Source: Alteriqipengyuania bathyomarina_B
GTDB taxonomy: Bacteria > Pseudomonadota > Alphaproteobacteria > Sphingomonadales > Sphingomonadaceae
NCBI RefSeq assembly: GCF_038594605.1
Contig: NZ_JBCFZM010000002.1
Location: 62,001-126,000 of the forward strand
Direction: 5' to 3'
Length of the DNA stretch: 64,000 nucleotides
Positions within the stretch are counted from its first letter, which is position 1. Each line of letters begins with the position of its first letter. Shown piece by piece: positions 26,838-35,883 of this stretch. The translations under genes were made by a program, and so were the position numbers. Under the pieces are notes generated by a model that saw only the letters and a list, made by a program, of their open reading frames with translations, had not been told where the DNA came from and made no database searches.

Positions 26838-28274
26838 TCACTCGAGCGAGGCGAGTACGTCGCGCGTGAAGGCGACGATATCGAAACGGCTGCCGGTCGG
26901 GTCTTCGCCGCGGCGCACGATTACGACGTCGCGACTCGGCACCACCACCACGAATTGGCCGCGATTGCCCATCGCTGCAAAGGTATCGGCGGGGATGCCC
27001 TCGTGATTGTTGAACAGCCACCAGCTCGCGCCGTAGCCGAAACCATTATCGGGCTGCGGGCCGCTGGGGGTGGAGACATATTCACGCCAGTTCTCGGGCA
27101 GCAGACGTTTGCCATCCTGCGTCACGCCATCGTCGAGATAGAGCTGGCCGAGCTTCGCGAGGTCTTCTGCGGTCGCCCAGACCTGGCTGGAGAGGATGTA
27201 GTCGGTGCCCCAGTCCGTCTCCGCGACCGTGCCGGTCATCCCGATATCGGCGAACAGATCGGCGGGGTCGTAGCTGTCGAAGGTGTCCTCTATGGCCTTC
27301 ACCGCCATCAGCGTGTCGTTGTTGGCATAGCGGAACACGGTGCCCGGCTCGTGGAGCAACGGCCACCCGGTCGCGCTCTCGGCCACCAGCGCGCCGCCCA
27401 TGTAGAGCGGATCGGTGCGGTTGCCGGGCGTATCGCTATACCGGCCGGAGGCCATGCGCAGGAAGTTGTCGATGGTGATCTCGCGCCGGGCGTCCCACCG
27501 CCAGTCGTCGAAGGCGAGCGCATCGGTGACCTTCGCATCGCCCCGCTGCACCGCCGCACCAATCAGCGTGGCGGCGATGCTCTTTGCGACCGACCATGTG
27601 CGCTGGGGCGTATCGGGACCGAAGCCGGGGGCGTATTGCCCCTGCCCGATCACTCCATCGCCGCGGTCACCGTGGCGAAGCACCACGGCGGTCGTCCTTG
27701 CGCCATCGCCATAGTCCGGGGTGAAGGCACGTTCGATCACCTTGTCGAGCGCGCTCGGCTGTTCCTTCGTCGTGCCATCACCCGTTTCGATCGCCACCAT
27801 CGGGATAGTGAGCCCGCCACCCATCTGCGCCGTGCCCGGGTTCGCCTGCTTTTCACCCGGTATGGGCGGCACGCGCATCTCGGGCATCGGCGCATCGAGC
27901 CCGATGGGCGCGAGCCGGCAGCCCGAATCGTGCGAGCCTTCGGCGAAGCGCGGCGGCATGTCGTCCGCCCAGTCCACCTGCACCAGCGCGACGCGCCCGG
28001 CGGCATCGGGCAGGATCGTGTAATCGAGATCGCCGATAATATCGGCAATGCGCGGATAGACCCCGGTCAGCTCCCATTGTTCGACACTCTCAGGCGTCCG
28101 CTCCACCCCATTGCGCTGTGCGTTGGCGAGCGCGCTGCACAGGAACAGCGCCTTGTATCCTGCCGCGAGCGCGCGATCGTAGCGTGCGTCGAGCTGGTCC
28201 TGAGTGGTCGTCTGGGCGGCGAGCGTGGCAGGCAGGGCGAGAGCCGCTAGCGCGGCGAGGCTGGTCCGGATCAT
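26838..28274 (-). CDS. Exported beta-lactamase-family serine hydrolase
   Basis: A 478-aa exported hydrolase. The signal peptide (SLAALAALALPATLAAQ) is followed by a 150-residue N-terminal region without a known domain, then the class C-like hydrolase domain with SVAK near residue 226 and YAN near 314. Downstream, GNRGQFVVVVPSRDVVIVRRG occupies the place of the last strand motif. The family (6-aminohexanoate-dimer hydrolase / EstB-like) has varied substrates. It lies 67 bases upstream of the peptidase gene on the same strand and may be cotranscribed with it. Start 28274 was preferred over an upstream in-frame codon because it leaves a standard signal peptide. Confidence 0.85.
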   Translation of the reverse strand: MIRTSLAALAALALPATLAAQTTTQDQLDARYDRALAAGYKALFLCSALANAQRNGVERTPESVEQWELTGVYPRIADIIGDLDYTILPDAAGRVALVQVDWADDMPPRFAEGSHDSGCRLAPIGLDAPMPEMRVPPIPGEKQANPGTAQMGGGLTIPMVAIETGDGTTKEQPSALDKVIERAFTPDYGDGARTTAVVLRHGDRGDGVIGQGQYAPGFGPDTPQRTWSVAKSIAATLIGAAVQRGDAKVTDALAFDDWRWDARREITIDNFLRMASGRYSDTPGNRTDPLYMGGALVAESATGWPLLHEPGTVFRYANNDTLMAVKAIEDTFDSYDPADLFADIGMTGTVAETDWGTDYILSSQVWATAEDLAKLGQLYLDDGVTQDGKRLLPENWREYVSTPSGPQPDNGFGYGASWWLFNNHEGIPADTFAAMGNRGQFVVVVPSRDVVIVRRGEDPTGSRFDIVAFTRDVLASLE

Positions 28275-28375
28275 GGCGAGGCACTGTGCCACAGGTGGCC
28301 GCAAAGAAAAGGGATTGGCGCCCGAGGGAAGCCGAAGAATTCTCGGCGCAGCCCCGCGCTTTTGTTTTAGCGGGC

Positions 28376-28930
28376 TTAGCTGCGGGGCGGGATAAAGCCG
28401 TCGATCACGTAGACCACGCCGTTCGACGCCGATTTCGAGATACCCGTGAGGCGCGGGGCATCGTCCCCGTCCCCCACGAGGATTTGCCCGTCGACTTCAC
28501 GCAGAAGGATCGGCTTGTCCGTGACGCTCGTCAGTTCAAGCGAACCGCCATTGATTTCGAGCGCCGTATCGAGGTCCTCACGCGCGATCGCCCCGGTCGC
28601 AATGTGCGTGCTCAGGATAGCGATGACGCCCTCACGCCCCTCTTCGCTCCGCAACCGCTCCAGCTCACCCTCGGGCAAGTCCTCGAAAGCCTCGTTGCGG
28701 GGGAGAAAGATGGTGTAGGCGCCAGCCCCACCGAAAGGATCTTCCAGCTCGGCATTGCCGATCACCTCGCTGGCAATCGAAAGCGCGTCGATGGTACCGA
28801 TCACGGCGCCCAGCGTGCTGTCGCCCGCCTTCGCGGTGGTCTGTTCGCCTTCGCCCGCCGCATCAGGATCGCTGCACCCTGCAAGCAGGAGGGTCAGTGC
28901 GCCGAGAGCGAACCCGATCGTCCTTTTCAT
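28376..28930 (-). CDS. Fasciclin (FAS1) domain lipoprotein
   Basis: A 184-aa lipoprotein. Its lipobox LLLAGC is at residues 13-18 and an acidic linker follows. One FAS1 domain covers about residues 45-184, with the H1-like TIDALSIASEVI, the AYTIFLPRNEAFEDLP motif and the terminal H2-like segment NGVVYVIDGFIPP. Such proteins mediate adhesion or act at the cell surface; no enzymatic role is known. The ATG at 28930 has GAGG six bases upstream; an ATG two codons earlier is the alternative. It is downstream of the alpha ribosomal operon but separated by a terminator. Confidence 0.9.
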   Translation of the reverse strand: MKRTIGFALGALTLLLAGCSDPDAAGEGEQTTAKAGDSTLGAVIGTIDALSIASEVIGNAELEDPFGGAGAYTIFLPRNEAFEDLPEGELERLRSEEGREGVIAILSTHIATGAIAREDLDTALEINGGSLELTSVTDKPILLREVDGQILVGDGDDAPRLTGISKSASNGVVYVIDGFIPPRS

Positions 28931-29117
28931 CGTCATCCTCACATCAAGAGGCAGATCGCTGCCCCGCCGGGCAGGCCCGCCGATTGCCTCCATACACATA
29001 GCGGTCGCCATAGCGATAGGGCGCTGCGAACTCCCCGACCCGATTGCGGCACGCACCGCGCTATGCCTCGGGAATGATGCCAAGCGATCCGGGCTGCTTC
29101 ACCTACGAATGGCGCCC

Positions 29118-29162
29118 ACGAAAAAGGGCCGCGCGGCACATGCCGGCGGCCCCCTTGTGTGT
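29118..29162 (-). terminator. Intrinsic terminator after rplQ
   Basis: On the minus strand GGGCCGC and CGGC pair with GCCG and GCGGCCC around a four-base loop and are followed by TTTTT. It ends the alpha operon about 20-60 bases after rplQ and insulates the fasciclin gene. Confidence 0.85.
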
Positions 29163-29178
29163 TTGCTGCAACGTCCGC

Positions 29179-29601
29179 TTACGCGTCGTCGAATTCATCC
29201 TCGTCGGTCATCACCGGGCCGCTATCCTGGCCCTTGGCATCTTCGTCGCGGTCGACGAATTCGATGATCGCGAGCTGCGCGCTGTCGCTGGCACGATAGC
29301 CGGCCTTGATGATGCGCAGGTAGCCACCTTCACGATCCGCATAGCGCTCGGCCAGAACGTCGAACAGCTTCTTGAGCTGCGTTTCGTCCTGCAGGCGGCC
29401 CATCGCGAGGCGACGGTTGGAAAGCCCGCCACGCTTGGCCAGCGTGATCAGCTTTTCGGTATAGGGGCGCAGTTCCTTCGCCTTGGGCAGCGTGGTGAGG
29501 ATCTGCTCGTGCTTGATCAGCGCGGCCGACATGTTGCGGAACAGGGCCGTACGGTGGCCCGACTTGCGGTTCAGCTTACGCTGCGAAATTCCGTGACGCA
29601 T
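29179..29601 (-). CDS. rplQ: Ribosomal protein L17
   Basis: Large-subunit protein of 140 aa near the peptide exit tunnel. It opens MRHGISQRKLNRKSGHRTALFRNM, the L17 signature, and has LITLAKRGGLSNRR and a conserved central LFDVLAERYADREGGY. The C-terminal 25 residues are acidic (GPVMTDEDEFDDA), an extension beyond the E. coli core. It is the last gene of the alpha operon, 80 bases after rpoA, the spacer including a GGCGGCGC/GCGCCGCC hairpin. Confidence 0.98.
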   Translation of the reverse strand: MRHGISQRKLNRKSGHRTALFRNMSAALIKHEQILTTLPKAKELRPYTEKLITLAKRGGLSNRRLAMGRLQDETQLKKLFDVLAERYADREGGYLRIIKAGYRASDSAQLAIIEFVDRDEDAKGQDSGPVMTDEDEFDDA

Positions 29602-29682
29602 TCTCTTTTCCTTCGTTTGTAAGGGGCCCGTACGAGGTAGCCCGGTACTGGCGGCGCTTCGGGTGCGCCGCCGGAACCCATG

Positions 29683-30741
29683 TTAGCCGAGCAGCTCTTG
29701 TTCGAGCTTCTTGGCCATTTCCTCGATGTTCTCCGGCGGCCAGCCAGGGATGTCCATCCCGAGGCGCAGGCCCATGCTGGAGAGCACTTCCTTGATCTCG
29801 TTGAGCGACTTGCGGCCGAAATTCGGCGTGCGCAGCATCTCGGCTTCGGTCTTCTGGACCAGATCGCCGATATAGATGATGTTGTCGTTCTTGAGGCAGT
29901 TGGCCGAACGCACCGAGAGTTCCAGTTCGTCGACCTTCTTGAGGAGGTAGCGGTTGAGCTGGTTGGCGTCCGATTCCTGCGGCTCTGCGGCCATCCCGAT
30001 CATCGGGCTGGAGGGCTGCGGAATGCCATCTTCGAAGTGGACGAACAAAGTCAGCTGGTCCTGCAGGATGCGCGCGGCATAGGCCACGGCGTCTTCAGGG
30101 GTAACGGTGCCGTCGGTTTCGATGGTCAGGTTGAGCTTATCGTAGTCCAGTTCCTGGCCCACGCGAGCATTCTCGACCTTGTAGCTCACCTGCTTGATAG
30201 GCGAATAGAGCGAGTCGACCGGGATCAGACCGATCGGCGCGTCGGCCGGGCGGTTCTGCACGGCGGCGACGTAGCCTTTGCCAGTATCCGCGGTCAGTTC
30301 CATGTTGAGGTTCGCGCCCTCGTCCAGCTGGCAGATCACGAGATCCTTGTTGAGGATTTCGATGTCGCCCGAAACGGCGATGTCGCCCGCCTTCACGGCA
30401 CCCGGACCGGTTGCGGAAAGCTGCAGGCGCTTGGGGCCTTCGCCTTCCATCTTGAGCGCGATCTGCTTCACGTTCAGGACGATGTCGGTCACGTCTTCAC
30501 GCACGCCGGCGAGGCTGGAGAATTCGTGCAGCACGTTCTCGATCTTGATCGAGGTGATCGCGGCACCCTGGAGCGACGAAAGCAGAACCCGGCGCAGCGC
30601 GTTGCCGAGCGTCAGGCCAAAGCCACGCTCGAGCGGCTCGGCCACGAAGGTCGCCTTGCGCTTTTTGTCGGAGCCTGTGTCTTTCAGTTCGAGCGAGGTG
30701 GGCTTTTTCAGTTCCTGCCAGTTCTTGGTGTTGACGGCCAT
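29683..30741 (-). CDS. rpoA: RNA polymerase alpha subunit
   Basis: Alpha subunit of RNA polymerase, 352 aa. The N-terminal dimerisation domain covers about residues 20-240, with RGFGLTLGNALRRVLLSSLQGAAI; the C-terminal domain, about 265-340, has the helix-hairpin-helix ELSVRSANCLKNDNIIYIGDLV and GRKSLNEIKEVL that contacts UP elements and activators. It lies between rpsK and rplQ in the standard alpha operon. The 110-base spacer after rpsK has a long GGGCCGGAC/GTCCGGCCC hairpin. Confidence 0.98.
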   Translation of the reverse strand: MAVNTKNWQELKKPTSLELKDTGSDKKRKATFVAEPLERGFGLTLGNALRRVLLSSLQGAAITSIKIENVLHEFSSLAGVREDVTDIVLNVKQIALKMEGEGPKRLQLSATGPGAVKAGDIAVSGDIEILNKDLVICQLDEGANLNMELTADTGKGYVAAVQNRPADAPIGLIPVDSLYSPIKQVSYKVENARVGQELDYDKLNLTIETDGTVTPEDAVAYAARILQDQLTLFVHFEDGIPQPSSPMIGMAAEPQESDANQLNRYLLKKVDELELSVRSANCLKNDNIIYIGDLVQKTEAEMLRTPNFGRKSLNEIKEVLSSMGLRLGMDIPGWPPENIEEMAKKLEQELLG

Positions 30742-30850
30742 GGATGTCCCCTAGGAATTCAAGATCGGCTGGGGCCGGACACTTTCGGATGAAAGCGCGT
30801 CCGGCCCAAAAATGGTCGGCGGAGGGAAAGGCTCCCACCGCCGGGCAGGA

Positions 30851-31240
30851 TCAGACGCGGCGCCGCTTGGACGGGCGAACCCCGTTGTGCGGGATCGGCG
30901 TCACATCGCGGATGCTGGTGATGGTGAAGCCCACCGCCTGCAGCGCGCGCAGTGCGCTTTCACGACCCGAACCCGGGCCCTTCACTTCGACTTCGAGCGT
31001 GCGGACGCCGTGTTCGGCGGCCTTCTTGCCCGCATCGTCGGCAGCGACCTGCGCGGCATAGGGCGTCGACTTGCGGCTGCCCTTGAAGCCCATCATCCCT
31101 GCGCTCGACCAGCTGATCGCGTTGCCCTGCGCATCGGTGATGGTGATCATGGTGTTGTTGAAGCTGGCGTTCACATGCGCGACGCCGCTGGAGATGTTTT
31201 TCCGCTCGCGGCGCCTAACGCGGCCTGGTTCGCGTGCCAT
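30851..31240 (-). CDS. rpsK: Ribosomal protein S11
   Basis: Small-subunit platform protein of 129 aa with the family hallmarks GVAHVNASFNNTMITITDAQGN, SSAGMMGFKGSRKSTPYAAQ and the C-terminal PIPHNGVRPSKRRRV. Length and sequence are fully standard. It sits second in the alpha operon after rpsM. Confidence 0.98.
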   Translation of the reverse strand: MAREPGRVRRRERKNISSGVAHVNASFNNTMITITDAQGNAISWSSAGMMGFKGSRKSTPYAAQVAADDAGKKAAEHGVRTLEVEVKGPGSGRESALRALQAVGFTITSIRDVTPIPHNGVRPSKRRRV

Positions 31241-31299
31241 TGGTAATTCCCCTTAAGGAAAGAAGTCAGAAGAGAGACGAAGGAAGCGCTGTTACGCGC

Positions 31300-31668
31300 T
31301 TACTTCTTCTTGCCGGCGATCGGCTTTGCCTTGCCCTTGCGGGTGCGCGCATTGGTGTGCGTGCGCTGGCCGCGAACGGGCAGGCCGGCACGATGGCGCA
31401 GGCCGCGGTAGGAACGAAGGTCCATCAGACGCTTGATGTTCATCGCGGTCTGACGGCGCAGATCGCCTTCCACCGTATGCTCTTCGTCGATCGTTTCACG
31501 GATCCGCAGCACTTCCTCGTCGGTGAGGTCCTGCACGCGGGTCTTGTGATCAATGCCGAGCTTGTCGGCGATCTCGACGGCCTTGGTTCGACCGATTCCG
31601 TGAATATAGGTAAGCGCGATGATCACGCGCTTGTTGGTGGGGATATTGACCCCGGCAATACGAGCCAC
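31300..31668 (-). CDS. rpsM: Ribosomal protein S13
   Basis: Small-subunit head protein of 122 aa, with MARIAGVNIPTNKRV at the start, HGIGRTKAVEIADKLGI and the GLRHRAGLPVRGQRTHTNARTRKG C-terminal region (in two adjoining parts) that reaches the decoding centre. It is the first gene of the alpha operon; a 394-base gap separates it from the SRPBCC gene upstream, which probably holds its own promoter. Confidence 0.98.
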   Translation of the reverse strand: MARIAGVNIPTNKRVIIALTYIHGIGRTKAVEIADKLGIDHKTRVQDLTDEEVLRIRETIDEEHTVEGDLRRQTAMNIKRLMDLRSYRGLRHRAGLPVRGQRTHTNARTRKGKAKPIAGKKK

Positions 31669-32062
31669 TTACTTCTCCATGCTCCACAGAGAGCTTACCG
31701 CACCCGATCGGGCAAGGTGCCTCTATCTCATCGCTAGTCTCATCGAACCGCCGCGGCCCCGCCATCCTTGACGGACAAAAACCGGCAGGCACAAAACCGG
31801 GCCGGTGATGCAGGGATGCATTGGTTCGGACGAACGGCGCACATAAGCGCAAGGAGACGCAGCGTCAACAGCTGCGCAAGAATAATCGCGCGACCAACGA
31901 ATGGTCCGCGTCGATTGCTTCGATATTCGGGAAATTACCGTGCGCAGCGCCCGCTGTCAAAACCTGCGTCGGCGTTTTCCCTCAGCGGAACAACTGGAAC
32001 ACGCTGTCAGAAGCGGCGCCGCGCCCCGCATGCTGTCGCCTGAAACGATTCGGCCCGCAGGC
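31669..32062. other. Intergenic region upstream of rpsM, no gene seen
   Basis: This 394-base stretch, fairly AT-rich around 31860-31960, lies between the SRPBCC gene and rpsM on the minus strand. It likely contains the alpha-operon promoter and leader. I see no ORF with coding character and no clear intrinsic terminator. Confidence 0.5.
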
Positions 32063-32779
32063 CTAGCGCCCCTCTCCGGGCTCGAAGGGGGTTTCGCCAT
32101 CCTCGTCCGCGTCTTCGTCTGCGGCGCTGTCGCCTTCCTCGGCATCGGGCCCGAAGGCTGCGTCGAAGTCGCTCGCGCCGGCCTCCTCGTCCTCTTCGGC
32201 CATCGCACCGCCGAGTGCTTCGGCAAGCCCCATCGCCTGTTGGCCGATGACACCATCGACCGCTTGCGAAATCGCCGGGATTTCGAATCGCATGGTCCCG
32301 CCGACGACATACTCCCAGACGAATCGGGTCCCGGTAATGTCGCCTTCGTCGCCCTCGATCGGCTGCATGGTGATGGTGAGCACGCCGTCGACCGGCTCGC
32401 TCTGCAAAGGCCCCAGCGCGCCGCGCATGCGCAGCACCTTGCGCGGCACGGCCTGCACCACGACCATATGCTGCGCACTCCCTTCGAGGCCGAAGCTGTC
32501 GTCATCGTCCTCGGCGGGCATTGTCTCACAGAAGCAGCCGCCCGCCTGCGGGGTGAGGGAAAGGTTCGATGCATCGGCGGACCACGTGTGGCTGTCGTTC
32601 CACCAGTCGGCAGGCGCGATCAGCGCGAGCCAGGCATCCTTTGGGGGGGCCGCGACTTCGACCGCGTGGCGGCTGACGAAATGCGTGTCCGAGCTTTCGA
32701 CGACCTCGCCCTGTGCCGGCGCGGCCAGCAGGGCAGGTGCGACAAGCATCAGGGCGGCGGGGCGGGTGAAACGGATCAT
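32063..32779 (-). CDS. Exported SRPBCC/START-fold protein inserted between adk and rpsM
   Basis: A 238-aa protein with a signal peptide (ALMLVAPALLAAPAQGE). The fold is inferred from EVAAPPKDAWLALIAPADWWNDSHTW near residue 40, the usual start of SRPBCC (polyketide-cyclase/AHSA1-like) domains, in which a hydrophobic cavity binds a ligand. It ends in a 45-residue very acidic tail (EEDEEAGASDF...). The ligand is unknown. It sits in the same direction between adk and rpsM, breaking the usual adk-rpsM neighbourhood. I used the ATG at 32779; an ATG at 32812 is possible. Confidence 0.72.
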   Translation of the reverse strand: MIRFTRPAALMLVAPALLAAPAQGEVVESSDTHFVSRHAVEVAAPPKDAWLALIAPADWWNDSHTWSADASNLSLTPQAGGCFCETMPAEDDDDSFGLEGSAQHMVVVQAVPRKVLRMRGALGPLQSEPVDGVLTITMQPIEGDEGDITGTRFVWEYVVGGTMRFEIPAISQAVDGVIGQQAMGLAEALGGAMAEEDEEAGASDFDAAFGPDAEEGDSAADEDADEDGETPFEPGEGR

Positions 32780-32870
32780 CGGTGCGGCTCCCAGGCGTGC
32801 GTCGGCACTCATGCCGCAAGCTATTCCACGAGCGGGGACGAAAGGGAACCGCCCGCGAGCGGTCCCGGCG

Positions 32871-33515
32871 CTATTGCAGGAGCGAATCGATGCTCGAGGA
32901 AACCTCTTCGATCGAGCCCATGCCATCGACCCGGGCAACCAGCCCACGCTCTTCGTAATAGGGCAGGATCGGCGCCGTTTCGGAGCGGTAGACGCTCATC
33001 CGGTGACGCACGGTTTCCTCGTTATCGTCGGGACGCCGCTTGAACTCGGTGCTGCCGCACTTGTCGCACACGCCTTCGACTTCGGGTTGCTTGTGGCGAT
33101 CATGGTATCCCTCGCCGCACTTGGCGCAGGTATAACGCCCGGTGATCCGATCGACGAGCGCTTCCTCATCGACCTGCAGCTCAATCACGCGGCCCAGCTT
33201 TCGCTCGTGTTTGGCAAGCAGCGCATCGAGCTGTTCGGCTTGCTGGCGGGTCCGCGGATAACCATCGAAGATCGCGCCGGTATCTTCCGCCATCGCCGAC
33301 AGCTCATCGTCGATCAACGACGAAACAATATCGTCCGAAACGAGCCCGCCCGCATCCATGATCGCCTTGGCCTGCATGCCGACGTCAGTCTGCGCCTTCA
33401 CCGCAGCGCGCAGCATGTCGCCGGTCGAAAGCTGACGCATGCCGTATTGTTCGACCAGACGATGAGCCTGCGTGCCCTTGCCCGCGCCGGGAGGTCCGAG
33501 AAGAATGATGTTCAT
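32871..33515 (-). CDS. adk: Adenylate kinase
   Basis: Interconverts ATP, ADP and AMP. The 214-aa long-form enzyme has the P-loop GPPGAGKGTQA at residues 7-17, the AMP-binding QLSTGDMLRA, and a LID domain with four Cys as CxxC ... CxxC (CAKCGEGY near 128 and CDKCGSTEF near 150), so the lid is probably zinc-bound as in Gram-positive enzymes. It follows secY on the same strand after a gap of about 75 bases, the usual spc-operon linkage. Confidence 0.98.
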   Translation of the reverse strand: MNIILLGPPGAGKGTQAHRLVEQYGMRQLSTGDMLRAAVKAQTDVGMQAKAIMDAGGLVSDDIVSSLIDDELSAMAEDTGAIFDGYPRTRQQAEQLDALLAKHERKLGRVIELQVDEEALVDRITGRYTCAKCGEGYHDRHKQPEVEGVCDKCGSTEFKRRPDDNEETVRHRMSVYRSETAPILPYYEERGLVARVDGMGSIEEVSSSIDSLLQ

Positions 33516-33589
33516 CGCCTATCCCTGTAGCCGCGATGCCCCTGTGGCAAGGGCACACCCTGGCACCCTTCCACATTATCGACGCGGGG

Positions 33590-34954
33590 CTATCGCATCC
33601 GGCCCTTGAGTTTGGCCTTCTTGATGAGGTCGCCATACTGGTGCGCCAGCAGGTGCGACTGGATCTGACTGATCGTATCGACCGTCACGTTGACCACGAT
33701 CAGCAGGCTGGTGCCGCCGAGGAACAGCGGGATGCCGGTCTGCGCGATCATGTATTCGGGAACCACACAAACCACGGTGAGGTAGGCCGCACCGACCACG
33801 GTGATCCGGGTGAGCACGTAGTCCAGATATTCCGACGTGCGCTTGCCGGGACGGATGCCGGGAATGAAGCCGCCATTGCGCTTCAGGTTTTCCGCCGTCT
33901 CCTCCGGGTTGAAGACAACCGCCGTGTAGAAGAAGCAGAAGAACACGATCAGGACCGCATAAAGCAGCATGTAGATCGGCTGTCCGTGCTGGAGGTAGAA
34001 GTTCAGCGTGTTGATCGTCTGCCCCGCGGTGCTGTCCGGATCGACCGAATTGCCCGCGAACTGGCTGATCGTCAGCGGCAGCAGCAGCAGCGAACTGGCG
34101 AAGATCGGCGGGATCACACCCGAGGTGTTGATCTTGAGCGGCAGGTGGCTGCGATCCGCCTGCATCATGCCGCGCTGCGTGGCGCGCTTGGGATACTGGA
34201 TCAACAGGCGCCGCTGCGCACGCTCCATGAAGCTGATGAACAGGATCAGGGCGACGATCATGACGATGAAGCCGATGATGATCCCGGCACTGATCGCACC
34301 CGTCCGACCGCCTTCGAACATGTTGCTCGCGAAGCTCGGGAACTGGGCGACGATGCCCGCCATGATGATCAGCGAAACGCCGTTGCCGATCCCGCGCGCG
34401 GTGATCTGCTCACCGATCCACAGCAGCAGCATGGTGCCGCCGACGAGGCTGATGACCGCGCCGATGCGGAACATGATGCCGGGGTCGACGACCGCCTGCA
34501 GGCCGCTCTGCGCGCCGTAGCTTTCGAGCCCGGTGGCGAGGAAGTAGCCCTGGATGACGCACAGGAACACGGTGCCGTAGCGCGTGTACTGGTTGAGCTT
34601 CTGGCGCCCGGTGGCACCTTCCTTCTTCAGCGCCATCAGCGTCGGGTGCAGCGCCGAGGCCATCTGCACCACGATCGACGCGGTAATGTAGGGCATCACG
34701 CCGAGCGCGATGAGACTCATGCGCTCCAGACTGCCGCCCGAAAATGTATTGAACAGATCCAGCACGCCGCCGCGCGTCTGGTCGTAGAGGTCGCCCAAAA
34801 TCTGCGGGTTCACGCCAGGCAACGGAACGAAGCTGAGGAACCGGAAGACGATGAGCGCCACAACCGTAAACCAGATGCGCTGGCGCAGCTCGGTTGCCTT
34901 GGAGAAGTTGGCCAAGCTGAGGTTGGACGCGAAATTATCGGCGCGTGATGCCAT
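33590..34954 (-). CDS. secY: Preprotein translocase subunit SecY
   Basis: Channel subunit of the Sec translocon, 454 aa with ten membrane helices. Recognisable parts include the N-terminal LRQRIWFTVVALIVFRFLSFVPLPG, the plug-side region, GIGNGVSLIIMAGIVAQFP in the middle, and GFIPGIRPGKRTSEYLDYVLTRI (in two adjoining parts) in the late cytosolic loop that binds SecA and the ribosome. It follows rplO in the spc operon and precedes adk. Confidence 0.98.
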   Translation of the reverse strand: MASRADNFASNLSLANFSKATELRQRIWFTVVALIVFRFLSFVPLPGVNPQILGDLYDQTRGGVLDLFNTFSGGSLERMSLIALGVMPYITASIVVQMASALHPTLMALKKEGATGRQKLNQYTRYGTVFLCVIQGYFLATGLESYGAQSGLQAVVDPGIMFRIGAVISLVGGTMLLLWIGEQITARGIGNGVSLIIMAGIVAQFPSFASNMFEGGRTGAISAGIIIGFIVMIVALILFISFMERAQRRLLIQYPKRATQRGMMQADRSHLPLKINTSGVIPPIFASSLLLLPLTISQFAGNSVDPDSTAGQTINTLNFYLQHGQPIYMLLYAVLIVFFCFFYTAVVFNPEETAENLKRNGGFIPGIRPGKRTSEYLDYVLTRITVVGAAYLTVVCVVPEYMIAQTGIPLFLGGTSLLIVVNVTVDTISQIQSHLLAHQYGDLIKKAKLKGRMR

Positions 34955-35059
34955 GGGAAATCATCGATCCTGCATATGTCAGCGGCCACTGCCGCTCCCG
35001 TCGCGCAGTAGATAGGGTGCGGACAGGCCCTTGTCGAACCCCCGCACCCCAAATGTCTG

Positions 35060-35602
35060 TTAACCGGCTTTCTTGCCCGCCTTGGCGGCCTTGTTGGCTT
35101 CCGTACGAGCCGACTTCTTTTCGCTCTCGGGCTGAGCCGCAGCGATCACTTCGACCGAACCGCCGGCCTTCTCGACCGCTTCGATCGCGCCCTTGCTGGC
35201 ACCGGCGACGACGAACTTCGCCTTCGCGGTAAGTTCACCCTTGCCGAGCAGGCGCACGCCATCCTTGCCGCCACGCGCCAGGCCTGCGGCCTTGAGCGCT
35301 GCGTGGTCGATGTCCTTCTTGGCATCGATCTTCTTGGCGTCGATGAACTTCTGGACCATGCCCAGGTTCACTTCGGCATAATCCTTGCCGAACGGATTGT
35401 TGAAGCCGCGCTTCGGGATCCGCATGTGGAGCGGCATCTGGCCGCCTTCGAAGCCCTTGATCGCAACGCCTTCGCGGCTCTTCTGGCCCTTCTGGCCGCG
35501 AGCGGCGGTCTTGCCCTTGCCCGAGCCGATGCCCCGGCCCACGCGCATGCGCGACTTGCGGGCACCTTCGTTGTCTTTGATGTCGTTGAGTTTAAAAGCC
35601 AT
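35060..35602 (-). CDS. rplO: Ribosomal protein L15
   Basis: Large-subunit protein of 180 aa, with the N-terminal RVGRGIGSGKGKTAARGQKGQ and a GGQMPLHMRIPKRGF block. The core ends near residue 150. The last 30 residues are Ala/Lys-rich (SEKKSARTEANKAAKAGKKAG), an extension absent from the E. coli protein. It is preceded by a terminator-like hairpin that separates it from rpmD. Confidence 0.97.
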   Translation of the reverse strand: MAFKLNDIKDNEGARKSRMRVGRGIGSGKGKTAARGQKGQKSREGVAIKGFEGGQMPLHMRIPKRGFNNPFGKDYAEVNLGMVQKFIDAKKIDAKKDIDHAALKAAGLARGGKDGVRLLGKGELTAKAKFVVAGASKGAIEAVEKAGGSVEVIAAAQPESEKKSARTEANKAAKAGKKAG

Positions 35603-35639
35603 GTTGCACTCGCTTTCGCTTTTCTTCGCGCTGATAAAA

Positions 35640-35670
35640 ATGGAAACGGCCCGCTACTATGAGCGGGCCG
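35640..35670 (-). terminator. Terminator-like hairpin between rpmD and rplO
   Basis: On the minus strand arms CGGCCCGCT and AGCGGGCCG surround a six-base loop and are followed by TTTCCATTTTTA. It lies inside the spc operon just before the rplO start, so it could cause partial termination. Confidence 0.65.
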
Positions 35671-35697
35671 CCGCCGTCAATGTATGTTGGTGAAGGC

Positions 35698-35877
35698 TTA
35701 GCCTTCCACCACCTCGACCATGTGCGGCAGCTTTGCAATCGCGCCGCGCACTTCGGGGGTGTCTTCCAGTTCGACCACCCGGTGCATCTTGCCCAGGCCT
35801 AGGCCAATCAGGATCTTCTTCTGCGATTCGGGGCGCCGGATGGGCGAGCCGATCTGCTTGAGCTTGATCTTAGCCAT
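35698..35877 (-). CDS. rpmD: Ribosomal protein L30
   Basis: A 59-aa large-subunit protein. Translation gives MAKIKLKQIGSPIRRPESQK then KILIGLGLGKMHRVVELEDT, the L30 pattern, ending KLPHMVEVVEG. It lies six bases after rpsE in the usual spc order rpsE-rpmD-rplO. Confidence 0.95.
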   Translation of the reverse strand: MAKIKLKQIGSPIRRPESQKKILIGLGLGKMHRVVELEDTPEVRGAIAKLPHMVEVVEG

Positions 35878-35883
35878 CGGTGA

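Noticed and set aside
28118..29077. Plus-strand frame across the start of the serine hydrolase and the fasciclin gene
   Set aside because: It lies antisense to two genes with clear domains and has no features of its own.
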